A DNA stretch of 11,310 nucleotides from CAYGZA01 sp964354135 (GCA_964354135.1 CAYGZA010000227.1:1-11310), one strand, 5' to 3'. Numbered from the stretch's first letter, positions 1 to 6,058 are shown. Numbers and translations: made by a program. The notes: generated from the sequence alone by a model not told the origin.

Positions 1-6
1 AAGCGT

Positions 7-21
7 GGCTCGGCAGGAGCC
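7..21. repeat. Short GC hairpin at left edge
   Basis: GGCTC (7-11) and GAGCC (17-21) form a 5-bp stem around a 5-base loop. It lies in the gene-free left edge, upstream of the 33-base palindrome, in sequence that looks like intergenic repeat. The function is unknown, and the window edge prevents seeing the rest of the element. Confidence 0.35.
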
Positions 22-50
22 TCGCCCTCCCGGAATCACGCAACGTCATT

Positions 51-86
51 TAGACTTCCGAAGTCTCCAAGACTTCGGAAGTCTGC
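51..86. repeat. Dispersed palindromic element, copy 1
   Basis: AGACTTCCGAAGTCT (52-66) and AGACTTCGGAAGTCT (70-84) are perfect 15-base inverted arms around a 3-base spacer (CCA). Each arm is itself almost palindromic. The 36 bases 51-86 recur at 8683-8718 with a single difference, in the spacer. Both copies lie in intergenic DNA downstream of genes. There is no T-run, so a classic intrinsic terminator is unlikely, although a strong RNA hairpin could still protect or terminate transcripts. It is best described as a REP-like element. Confidence 0.85.
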
Positions 87-100
87 ACAACCCGGCCCGC

Positions 101-143
101 GGCACAGCCGGGGGCGGCCGTGCCCCAGGGGCGGCCCCTGGGG
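101..143. repeat. Two adjacent GC-rich hairpins
   Basis: GGCACAGCCG (101-110) pairs with CGGCCGTGCC (115-124) with one G-U position. Immediately after, CCCCAGGGGC (123-132) faces GCCCCTGGGG (134-143) as a near-perfect inverted repeat. They lie about 100 bases beyond the stop codon of the minus-strand beta-propeller gene. They could be REP-like or help end its transcript, but neither strand shows a T-tract. Confidence 0.5.
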
Positions 144-209
144 ACTATTTCGCCGGGGCTGGCCGGTTCTTGCCCGGGGGACAACCTGCCCATCCCCCGC
201 TGGCAGGGG

Positions 210-235
210 AAGGGAGTCCGTGTTTCACTCTCCTT
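210..235 (-). terminator. Weak hairpin after propeller gene
   Basis: AAGGGAGT (210-217) and ACTCTCCTT (227-235) pair with one bulged base, leaving a 9-base loop. The hairpin begins 9 bases past the TAG of the minus-strand propeller gene, a reasonable place for a terminator. No T-tract follows on the minus strand, so this is a weak candidate. Confidence 0.25.
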
Positions 236-244
236 GCAGCCGGT

Positions 245-1909
245 CTACTTTCTCCCCGCGCCGATGGCGAAAAGGTGCGTTGCCGTCGCGACATAGAGCA
301 CGTCGCCCGCGGCCACCGCGGTGCCGTAAGCGGCATTGCCCAGGGGGTTCTTGGCCAAAAGCTTCAACTTGGGCCCGAACTCGAAGACCAACACGTCGCC
401 GTCTTGCGTGCCGAGGTAAACCTTGCCGTCGGCCACCAGCGGCGTGCCCCAGATCGCCGACATCGCATCGTGGGTCCAGAGCACGCGGCCGGTCTTCGCC
501 TCCAGGCAGTGGACCAGCCCGGAGAAGTCGCCGATCACCAAGAGCCCGTCCTTGACGGCCGGCATTCCCAGGGAGCGGTGCATGAGGTTCTCGAACTTCT
601 TGTCCGCCCCGCCGGGTTCTCGGCCGCCGTAGTGCCAGATCGCGGCCGAATTGGGATTGGGGACCACCTTCTGGCCGGCGTCCTTGTCGACGGCGGTGAG
701 GCGCTGGTGCGGGACCGGCTTGCCGTCGCGGTCCAGGACGAGCTCCGCGCTGGCGTCGCCGCGTCGATTGGGGTCAATGCACCACAAATCCCCTTGCCCC
801 TCCCCGGCCTCCGGGTCCTGCCCGGTGGCGATGTAGACCAGGCCGCCCGAGATCACCGGCGTGGAGACGATGATATTCCGGCCGCCCGAGCCATGACCTT
901 CCCAGACCGACTCCTTGGGATTGCAGTCGAATTTCCAGAGGAGCTTGGGCTTGCCGTCGCCGGTGGGCGTCGGGGAAAAGCTATAGAGCCAGCCGTCGCC
1001 GCCGCCGAAGATCGCCTGCGGCACGCCACCGAGCACGCCAAACACGGGCGACGACCACTGCCCGTCCAGGATGTTCTCCCCCGGCGAGTTGTCGGCCCAG
1101 AGGAGCTTCCCGGTGCCCTTGTCCAGGGCAAGGAAGCTGGGGGCCTGCGGGGCGGGCAACCTGCCGCCGGGCTCTCGGCCGTTGGAGGTGCAGACCAAGA
1201 GCACGTCGCCCGCGGCCGTCACCGAGCAGTTGGCCATGTACCGCTGCACGGTGCCCAGCCGGCCCATCATGTCGAACGACCAGATCACGTCGGACTCACC
1301 CGCCGCGCGAGCACGCTCCTCGCGGAAGGGCCCGTCGTTCTCGCCGTCCCCAAAGCCCTCGGTGTCCAGGCAGACGACCTCGCCGCGGTTGGTCACGACC
1401 CAGAGCCGATCCCCTTCGACCAGCGGGCAGGTGCAGAGGCCCACTTTCGGGTAATCGACGTCGCGGCTGCGGAGCTTCTCGATCGAGTGCTGCCAGAGGA
1501 AGCGGCCGTCGCTGCGGTCGAAGCACAAGAGGCAGCCGAGATCGACCGAGGCGGGATATCGGGCCAGGTAGCCGGTCTCGTTGTTCGTGGCACAGAAGAC
1601 CTTGTTGCCGGCGACCACCGGGCTGCCGTACGTTTCGCCGCCGAGCTTGGCGACCCAGCGGACGTTCTTGGCGCCTTGGCCGGACCACTTGCCGGTCTTG
1701 CGGTCGATCTCGCCCACGTTCCACTCCACCGGGAGATTCCTGGCGGGAGAGACGTTGTTTCGCTGAGGAGAGCCGCCCCACTGCGGCCAGTCGGCCGACG
1801 AGGCGATGCCTGCCGCCCCATTCTGGTCGCCACGGGCGGGCGTCCACGGCAGGAACAAGACGACGAAGAATGCGATCACGCTGCCCTGGAAACGGAGTGC
1901 ACACGTCAT
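245..1909 (-). CDS. Exported PQQ-like beta-propeller repeat protein
   Basis: This 554-residue protein is predicted to leave the cytoplasm. Residues 1-27 have a hydrophobic core (VIAFFVVLFL) ending at P-A-R-G, like a Sec signal peptide with no lipobox cysteine. The mature part begins with DWPQWGG (about 40-46), common in planctomycete propeller proteins. It then repeats blade motifs of the type YGSPVVAGNKVFCAT, GLVYIATGQ, WGTPLVADGKVYLGT and YGTAVAAGDVLYVAT. This is the fold of BamB and PQQ-dependent dehydrogenases. I see no proof of PQQ binding or dehydrogenase catalysis, so a binding or scaffold role is as likely as an enzymatic one. I chose the ATG at 1907-1909 because it starts the signal peptide; an in-frame start at 2017 would only translate a dispersed repeat (1920-1949). 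The gene lies 55 bases downstream of the cupin gene on the same strand and may be cotranscribed. Confidence 0.88.
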   Translation of the reverse strand: MTCALRFQGSVIAFFVVLFLPWTPARGDQNGAAGIASSADWPQWGGSPQRNNVSPARNLPVEWNVGEIDRKTGKWSGQGAKNVRWVAKLGGETYGSPVVAGNKVFCATNNETGYLARYPASVDLGCLLCFDRSDGRFLWQHSIEKLRSRDVDYPKVGLCTCPLVEGDRLWVVTNRGEVVCLDTEGFGDGENDGPFREERARAAGESDVIWSFDMMGRLGTVQRYMANCSVTAAGDVLLVCTSNGREPGGRLPAPQAPSFLALDKGTGKLLWADNSPGENILDGQWSSPVFGVLGGVPQAIFGGGDGWLYSFSPTPTGDGKPKLLWKFDCNPKESVWEGHGSGGRNIIVSTPVISGGLVYIATGQDPEAGEGQGDLWCIDPNRRGDASAELVLDRDGKPVPHQRLTAVDKDAGQKVVPNPNSAAIWHYGGREPGGADKKFENLMHRSLGMPAVKDGLLVIGDFSGLVHCLEAKTGRVLWTHDAMSAIWGTPLVADGKVYLGTQDGDVLVFEFGPKLKLLAKNPLGNAAYGTAVAAGDVLYVATATHLFAIGAGRK

Positions 1910-1919
1910 GAGTTCGGAT

Positions 1920-1949
1920 CTCTGCGTCTCAGCGCCTCTGCGGTGAAAA
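1920..1949. repeat. Dispersed intergenic repeat (RRGAETQR type)
   Basis: Read on the minus strand, this stretch begins TTTTCACCGCAGAGGCG and continues CTGAGACGCAGAG. It fills most of the 55-base gap between the cupin and propeller genes. From general knowledge, very similar sequences are scattered between genes in many bacterial genomes and give spurious HRRGAETQR-like peptides when translated. Only one copy is in this window, so its dispersed nature rests on recall. Confidence 0.55.
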
Positions 1950-1964
1950 GACGATCCCCAAGAG

Positions 1965-2330
1965 TCACGCGTCGATGAGGACTTCGTCCGTCGGATCGAA
2001 CTTGGGGAAGACGACAATCAGCACGGTCATCCGCCCCACGGCCCGGTGGACAACACCCGGCGGGATGAGAATGCAGATCCCCGGCCGGATGGAAATCAAG
2101 TCGCCGTCCAGTTGCATCTTGGCGTCGGGCCCGCACTGGAGGACGTAGTAGGCCTCGGTGAGCCGGCGGTGGTAGTGCGGCCTGGCGTCGGCGACGATTT
2201 CCGTGCGGTGGATAGTGGCCGGGAAATCGGCCGCGTCGAGAAACGCCCGGCGGGCCGTCCCGCAGGGGCAAGTCGCCCCGGGCAGTTCATCGAAATCGAC
2301 GAGGGTATAACGCTTCGGCGTCGGATTCAT
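1965..2330 (-). CDS. Small single-domain cupin protein
   Basis: This 121-residue protein has one cupin beta-barrel. Cupin motif 1 appears as H52-Y-H54 with E59. Motif 2 appears as G84-(5)-P90-P-G92-V-V-H95. H52, H54, E59 and H95 are the expected metal ligands, so it probably binds a divalent metal. Small cupins of this kind may be isomerases, dioxygenases or sugar-binding proteins; the substrate cannot be read from the sequence. There is no signal peptide, so it is probably cytoplasmic. The ATG at 2328-2330 gives a normal length for the family, although its ribosome binding site is poor. The frame stays open upstream to 2861, but that part reads like non-coding DNA. The propeller gene follows 55 bases downstream on the same strand. 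Confidence 0.85.
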   Translation of the reverse strand: MNPTPKRYTLVDFDELPGATCPCGTARRAFLDAADFPATIHRTEIVADARPHYHRRLTEAYYVLQCGPDAKMQLDGDLISIRPGICILIPPGVVHRAVGRMTVLIVVFPKFDPTDEVLIDA

Positions 2331-3015
2331 GGCGATTGGCGACCCATGGGGCGGACATTGCGCTTTCGGTCCCGGCTTGAGGAGCGCCTCAGCAGCTCTT
2401 CGGCCGTCTGGACATGCCCAAAGGGAGATTCTACCAGTCCCCCGCACCCGAGGCCATCGCGCGCAGGCCGGCTGAGACGACGGACGGGATGGGGCACTCG
2501 GGCAGGGTCGGACGATGTGGGGAACCGCGGCGAGTTTGACGGTCGCCCAGAGATTCCGGCCGCGAAACGGCCGTTGGGCCGGCCCTATAACCGCTACATC
2601 TTCGCCCCTTTCCGCGGCCGGAAAAACTTGCGCGACGCGAGCAGTAAACCTTTTGCCGAAAACCACTTCCACGTATTCAAGGGCCGTTGCGGGCCAGCCG
2701 ATACGGAAGACTGGCCCTTCAATCGAACCGCGTGCTGAGGTGGCACGTCGAGGGCGTGCCAGGTCACCGAACGGTTGGTTTCGAGCCAAGGAATGGCTCG
2801 ACGGCCCTGGCAAACAACACCACGTGAACTGCGGGAGCCGACCCACCTTCCCCGCACGCAACCGCGAGCCGTTCCCAAGTCGGTTCTATCCCATGGGAGA
2901 ACCCGCCCACGGAAGGAGAAATCCATCGCATTTCGGCCACGTGCGGTCCTCCGGTTTGCGGTTGTGCGATCGGGATGCGAACTACCCCAGTTCATAGCAA
3001 AGGAGAGTCTGCTCG
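2331..3015. other. 685-base divergent intergenic region
   Basis: No convincing gene is visible. Open frames on both strands lack recognisable domains, signal peptides or good ribosome binding sites, and are what GC-rich DNA gives by chance. The region must hold promoters for the cupin gene (leftward) and the Cys-rich gene (rightward), but I see no consensus sigma70 promoter for either. It contains two short hairpins at 2742-2800. The Cys-rich gene has a good ribosome binding site at its right end (AAAGGAGAG, 2999-3007, 8 bases before its ATG). A long untranslated leader or a small RNA is possible but not demonstrated. Confidence 0.5.
2742..2800. repeat. Pair of short hairpins in long gap
   Basis: GGCACG (2742-2747) pairs with CGTGCC (2755-2760) around 7 bases. 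CGAGCCA (2782-2788) pairs with TGGCTCG (2794-2800) around 5 bases. The two perfect stems lie 21 bases apart, about 215-275 bases before the Cys-rich gene. They may belong to an RNA leader or be chance structure in GC-rich DNA. Confidence 0.35.
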
Positions 3016-3888
3016 ATGAAAGGCAAAATGGTTTTTGGAGCGCTCCTGGTGAGCGTAGCCCTCATCAGCCAGGGGTTCGGTATGGACCTCTTAGGCCACA
3101 TGAGGGGCCTCAATTGCGGCGGCTGCGGCGCCTGCACCGCGTGTGCAGCGCCGGCTTGTGCGCCGTGTGCTAAGGCGTGTGCGCCTGAGCCCGCCTGCAA
3201 GGCCGCCTGCGACCCGTGCGCCCGGCGGTGCGATTTGTTTGCGGGCCTGAAGGACCTGTTCGCTTGCCGGAAGTGCGGGAAAGTCCGCTGCGGCTGCGAG
3301 TCGGCCTGCAAGGCGTGCGAGCCCGCTAAGGCCTGCGCGCCGGTAAAGGCCTGTGAGCCAGCGTGCAAACCGTGCGCGCCGGTGAAGGCGTGCGAGCCGG
3401 CCTGCAAGGCGTGCGAGCCGGTGAAGGCATGCGAGCCCGCCTGCGAGAAGCCGTGCCACAAGGCCCGCAAGGTGGCCCACTGCGACAGGCCCGCCTGCAA
3501 GGCGTGTGAGCCAGCCTGCGCCAAGCCGGCCGCGTGCGAGGCCGGCTGCGAGAAGCCGCGCTGCCATCAGCGGGTGATCAACATCCACAAGGACGAGTGC
3601 GGCCCCAACTGCCGCCCGAAGCTCGGGCACGGGTTGGTGCTGAGCGTCCTGGATGACATCTTCGCCTGCAAGCGGTGCGAGAAGAAGGACGGTTGCGGCG
3701 AGCCGGGCTGCTGCGCCGTCGTGGGCACCGGTGGCGGCGCCCCTGTGGCCCCCGCCCCTGCCGCGGCTCCGGCCAAACCGGGCGAAGAGGCTGCCCCGCT
3801 GCCCGTCGCCCCGAAAGCCGACCCCTCGGCTTCGCTGATGCGGCCCCGCAGCATCTATCAGGCCAACCGGAGCCTGGTCCAGAAGTGA
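3016..3888 (+). CDS. Secreted cysteine-rich repeat protein
   Basis: This 290-residue protein starts with a signal peptide (about residues 1-22, hydrophobic core FGALLVSVALI, cleavage near G-F-G). I count about 41 cysteines, mostly as A-C-x-x-C or A-C-E-P-A-C. Residues 97-143 are low-complexity repeats, including two adjacent 13-residue units ACKPCAPVKACEP (116-128) and ACKACEPVKACEP (129-141). A second module occurs twice: LKDLFACRKC (78-87) and LDDIFACKRC (212-221), each followed by more cysteines. Residues about 240-275 are Ala/Pro-rich. Planctomycete walls are known to contain disulfide-linked, Cys-rich protein, so a structural envelope role is plausible; metal binding is an alternative. 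I recognise no named family. The start has a strong ribosome binding site, the gene is monocistronic, and it ends at an intrinsic terminator (3918-3960). Confidence 0.88.
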   Translation: MKGKMVFGALLVSVALISQGFGMDLLGHMRGLNCGGCGACTACAAPACAPCAKACAPEPACKAACDPCARRCDLFAGLKDLFACRKCGKVRCGCESACKACEPAKACAPVKACEPACKPCAPVKACEPACKACEPVKACEPACEKPCHKARKVAHCDRPACKACEPACAKPAACEAGCEKPRCHQRVINIHKDECGPNCRPKLGHGLVLSVLDDIFACKRCEKKDGCGEPGCCAVVGTGGGAPVAPAPAAAPAKPGEEAAPLPVAPKADPSASLMRPRSIYQANRSLVQK

Positions 3889-3917
3889 CTCCGGGCCTGA
3901 ATCGTCGTTGACCACTG

Positions 3918-3960
3918 GCAGGTCCACCCGGGAAGCATCTCGGGTGGACTTGCTGTTTCT
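3918..3960 (+). terminator. Intrinsic terminator of Cys-rich gene
   Basis: A 13-bp stem (3918-3930 with 3941-3953, one G-U pair) encloses a 10-base loop and is followed by TGTTTCT. It begins 29 bases after the TGA at 3886-3888. It separates the Cys-rich gene from hemE. Confidence 0.75.
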
Positions 3961-3968
3961 TGGGCTAT

Positions 3969-4024
3969 CAGCTTGCAGCCGTCAGCCGTCAGCCGTCAGC
4001 CATCAGCCGTCAGCCATCAGCTTT
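3969..4024. repeat. Heptamer tandem repeat array (CAGCCGT)
   Basis: There are eight consecutive 7-base units: CAGCTTG, CAGCCGT three times, CAGCCAT, CAGCCGT, CAGCCAT, CAGCTTT. The array lies between the Cys-rich gene terminator and the hemE promoter. The 7-base period is not a multiple of 3, so copy-number change would shift any frame through it, which argues that it is non-coding. It may vary in copy number between strains. Confidence 0.85.
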
Positions 4025-4045
4025 CTCACGCCGGTGCGGATGGCG

Positions 4046-4054
4046 TGCTACAAT
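4046..4054 (+). promoter_or_regulatory. Extended -10 promoter for hemE
   Basis: TG-C-TACAAT (4046-4054) matches an extended -10 element, with 5 of 6 bases of TATAAT. No good -35 lies 16-18 bases upstream. Transcription would start near 4061, only about 2 bases before the chosen hemE ATG. The mRNA would then be almost leaderless, or the true start is the later ATG at 4141. Confidence 0.45.
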
Positions 4055-4062
4055 GGAGGACC

Positions 4063-5157
4063 ATGGAAAAGCGACCCACGTCGGCCGATTCGTCTGCGCC
4101 TTTGTCCGCGCCGCTACCCGCCTGGGATCAAGGTCCCTTCATGAAGGCCGCTCGCCGCGAGCCGGCCGAGCGGGTGCCGATCTGGCTGATGCGTCAGGCC
4201 GGCCGCTACATGCCCGAGTACCGCGCGATCCGGCAGAAGTCCGGCTTCCTGGAGCTGTGCAAGAATCCGGACCTCTGCGCCGAGGCGATGCTCGTGGCGG
4301 TCGAGCGGCTCAAGGTGGACGCGGCCATCCTGTTTGCCGACCTCTTGCCGATCCTCGAGCCGATGGGCCTCGATCTGGAGTTCACCGCCGGCGAAGGCCC
4401 GGTGATCCACAACCCGATCCGGCAGGCCGACGACGTGGACCGCCTGCGGGAGCTGGAAAACGTGGAGCCCTTGGACTTCGTGCTCCAGGCGGTTCGCAAG
4501 ACGCGGGCGGGCCTGGCGGAGCATCTCCCGCTGATCGGCTTTGCCGGGGCCCCGTTCACGCTGGCCAGCTATGCGATCGAAGGCGGGGCGAGCCGCCACT
4601 ACCTGCGCGTCAAGTTGCTCATGTACCGGGACCCCGGGGCATGGGATGCCCTGATGTCGCGGCTGGCCCGGGCAGTGGCCCGGTATCTCAACGCCCAGAT
4701 CGATGCCGGGGTCCAGGCCGTGCAACTGTTCGACAGTTGGGTGGGCTGCCTCGGTCCGGACGATTACCGCCGCTGCGTGCTGCCGCACGTGCGGTGGCTC
4801 ATCGGGCAGATCCGGCCCGGCGTGCCGGTGATCCACTTTGCGGCGGGCAACCCGGCCTTGCTCCCTTGGGTGAGCGAGGCGGGTGGGAACGTGGTCGGCA
4901 TCGACTGGCGGACCCGCCTGGACGACGCCTGGCGGACCGTGGGCTACGACAGGGCGGTGCAGGGCAACCTCGACCCGGCCGTGCTCTTGAGCACGCCGGC
5001 CGAGATCCGCCGCCGGGCCGGCGAGGTCCTCGACCAGGCCGGCGGGCGCCCGGGGCACATCTTCAACCTCGGCCACGGCGTCCTGCCGCACACGCCCGTG
5101 GAGAACGTGATTGCCTTAGTCAACGCCGTCCACGAATTGGGCGGCACCCCGCGCTGA
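4063..5157 (+). CDS. hemE: Uroporphyrinogen decarboxylase
   Basis: HemE is a cytoplasmic enzyme that removes four carboxyl groups from uroporphyrinogen III to give coproporphyrinogen III in heme synthesis; it needs no cofactor. This 364-residue protein matches the family along its length. It has the signature RQAGR (44-48), the active-site aspartate D93 in FADLL, Y170 in ASYAIEGG, S225 in FDSWVG and H338 in NLGHG. These correspond to the conserved substrate-binding residues of the family. The usual length is about 345. The first 20 or so residues are not conserved, so the start is uncertain: ATG 4063 has GGAGGA only 2 bases upstream, and ATG 4141 would begin at MKAARREP, slightly short for the family. 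An in-frame extension to 3973 would translate the heptamer repeat and is rejected. No other heme genes are nearby. Confidence 0.96.
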   Translation: MEKRPTSADSSAPLSAPLPAWDQGPFMKAARREPAERVPIWLMRQAGRYMPEYRAIRQKSGFLELCKNPDLCAEAMLVAVERLKVDAAILFADLLPILEPMGLDLEFTAGEGPVIHNPIRQADDVDRLRELENVEPLDFVLQAVRKTRAGLAEHLPLIGFAGAPFTLASYAIEGGASRHYLRVKLLMYRDPGAWDALMSRLARAVARYLNAQIDAGVQAVQLFDSWVGCLGPDDYRRCVLPHVRWLIGQIRPGVPVIHFAAGNPALLPWVSEAGGNVVGIDWRTRLDDAWRTVGYDRAVQGNLDPAVLLSTPAEIRRRAGEVLDQAGGRPGHIFNLGHGVLPHTPVENVIALVNAVHELGGTPR

Positions 5158-5158
5158 C

Positions 5159-5193
5159 TGCGTCGAATGGCCGACGCATCCGCCATCTTCCTT
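5159..5193 (+). terminator. Possible terminator after hemE
   Basis: TGCGTCG (5159-5165) pairs with CGACGCA (5172-5178) around a 6-base loop, starting just 2 bases after the hemE stop. A pyrimidine-rich stretch (TCTTCCTTT, 5186-5194) follows after a gap of several bases. This is weaker than a textbook terminator, but the position fits. Confidence 0.45.
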
Positions 5194-5205
5194 TGCCGCG
5201 CGTGC

Positions 5206-5234
5206 TTGACTGAGTTACTCAGGCGACCTAGGAT
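5206..5234 (+). promoter_or_regulatory. Sigma70-like promoter of HEPN/MNT pair
   Basis: TTGACT (5206-5211) and TAGGAT (5229-5234) are separated by exactly 17 bases. The -35 matches TTGACA at 5 of 6 positions and the -10 matches TATAAT at 4 of 6. Transcription would start near 5241, giving a leader of about 96 bases before the HEPN ATG. Confidence 0.6.
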
Positions 5235-5273
5235 ACCCGCGGGGGAGTCTGCCTTTACCGTGCTGAACCTAGG
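5210..5273. promoter_or_regulatory. Palindromes forming a possible operator
   Basis: CTGAGT-T-ACTCAG (5210-5222) is a perfect 13-base palindrome overlapping the -35 end and lying in the spacer of the HEPN/MNT promoter. ACCTAGG, containing the palindrome CCTAGG, occurs at 5226-5232 (overlapping the -10) and again at 5267-5273, 41 bases apart, close to four helical turns. Toxin-antitoxin promoters are often autorepressed through such sites. No DNA-binding domain is evident in either gene, so any regulator is unknown. Confidence 0.4.
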
Positions 5274-5336
5274 CTCGCGGAGGTCGGGTAGAACGCGGTG
5301 TCTCGGCCGGCAAAGACAGCATAGGGATTGGTGTCT

Positions 5337-5729
5337 ATGGCGGAACGCTCGCAGGACTGGTTGAGGCAGGCCGATGCCGATCTGCGTCATGCCAGGAACG
5401 CCCGGAAAGACGGGGACTTCAATTGGTCGGCATTCGCCGCCCATCAGGCCGCGGAAAAGGCCATCAAGGCACTCTTCCAGAAGCTGCATTTGGACGCATG
5501 GGGGCACGCCCTGAGCCTGCTCTTGGCGAGCTTGCCCGCTGAAGTCATGCCGGATGAGGCCCTGATGGACCTTGCCAAGCAACTCGACAAGCACTACATT
5601 CCGACTCGCTATCCCAACGGTTTCGAGCGCGGCGCCCCGGTGGACTTCTACACCCGTAAAGAAGCGGATGAGGCGATTGCCGGCGCGGAGGCGATCCTTG
5701 AGTTCTGTCGTCGTAAAATCGCTGGATGA
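5337..5729 (+). CDS. HEPN-domain protein of a HEPN/MNT pair
   Basis: This 130-residue, helix-rich cytoplasmic protein matches the HEPN family often paired with minimal nucleotidyltransferases (COG2250 type, by recall). Recognisable parts are W8-LRQADADL, HQAAEKAIKAL (36-46), GHALSLLL (56-63) and LDKHYIPTRYPN (83-94), then a C-terminal helix. HEPN toxins of HepT type carry an R-x4-6-H RNase motif; I find no arginine and histidine with that spacing here. It may therefore act as a substrate-binding partner of the nucleotidyltransferase, or use other residues. The ATG at 5337 has AGGGA (5323-5327) 9 bases upstream, better than the in-frame TTG or GTG just before it. Its 3' end overlaps the nucleotidyltransferase gene by 32 bases, which suggests coupled translation. 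Confidence 0.85.
   Translation: MAERSQDWLRQADADLRHARNARKDGDFNWSAFAAHQAAEKAIKALFQKLHLDAWGHALSLLLASLPAEVMPDEALMDLAKQLDKHYIPTRYPNGFERGAPVDFYTRKEADEAIAGAEAILEFCRRKIAG
5687..5691 (+). promoter_or_regulatory. Ribosome binding site fixing the TTG start
   Basis: GGAGG lies inside the HEPN reading frame, 6 bases before the TTG at 5698. It is the best Shine-Dalgarno match for the nucleotidyltransferase gene and favours that start over the ATG at 5748, which has none. Confidence 0.65.
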
Positions 5730-6054
5730 AGCGGCCGTCCGGCGGGCCATGGACGACTATGCCGCTTCTCTCTTTCGGGACCACCCCGAGGTGGAAGAAG
5801 TGATCGTCTTCGGCTCGATGGCCGAAGGGAACTATGCCCCGGGGAGCGACATCGACGTGTTTCTGGTGCTGAGCCGCTCCGACCGAGACGCTCGGGACCG
5901 TATTCCGCAGTTGCTCCCGGGCTCGTTCCCGATCCCCGTCGATTTGTTCCCCTACACGCGCGAGGAGATCGCCCGGCTGGCGTCTTCACCCCTTCTCCCC
6001 GCCGTCGAGCGGAGCCAGTGGCGCTACCGGCGGCCGGAAGCACGCACCCAATAG
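5698..6054 (+). CDS. MNT-type minimal nucleotidyltransferase
   Basis: This 118-residue protein has the polymerase-beta-type nucleotidyltransferase signature G39-S40-(10)-D51-I-D53 and a third acidic residue D82 in IPVDLFPY. All three metal-binding aspartates are intact, so it is probably active. In the best-studied HEPN/MNT pairs the MNT protein is the antitoxin and adds AMP to the HEPN toxin; other such pairs are uncharacterised. The start is the TTG at 5698, based on GGAGG at 5687-5691. It gives a complete N-terminal helix before the signature. The first 32 bases overlap the HEPN gene. Both are probably expressed from the promoter at 5206-5234. A function outside toxin-antitoxin biology, for example modifying a small molecule, is possible. 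Confidence 0.87.
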   Translation: MSSVVVKSLDEAAVRRAMDDYAASLFRDHPEVEEVIVFGSMAEGNYAPGSDIDVFLVLSRSDRDARDRIPQLLPGSFPIPVDLFPYTREEIARLASSPLLPAVERSQWRYRRPEARTQ

Positions 6055-6058
6055 CCGG

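Noticed and set aside
5..1978. Long plus-strand open frame (657 codons) opposite the propeller gene
   Set aside because: It is antisense to a gene with a clear signal peptide and blade repeats. Its translation has no recognisable domains and the composition expected of an antisense frame in GC-rich DNA.
1965..2861. Extended 298-residue version of the cupin protein
   Set aside because: The extra 177 residues have no recognisable domain and look like translated intergenic DNA. The 121-residue form has a normal single-domain cupin size. An extension cannot be fully excluded.
2515..2997. Plus-strand open frame of 160 codons in the long gap
   Set aside because: Low-information sequence without a domain, signal peptide or ribosome binding site. 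Other frames overlap it equally well.
3091..3927. Minus-strand open frame opposite the Cys-rich gene
   Set aside because: Its apparent repeats are the mirror of the Cys repeats. The plus strand has the ribosome binding site, signal peptide and terminator.
3969..4024. Heptamer array as a CRISPR or coding repeat
   Set aside because: Seven-base units without spacers, and a period that breaks any reading frame.
3960..5213. Plus-strand frame of 417 codons overlapping hemE
   Set aside because: It begins in the heptamer array and continues out of frame with hemE, whose catalytic residues are all intact in the other frame.
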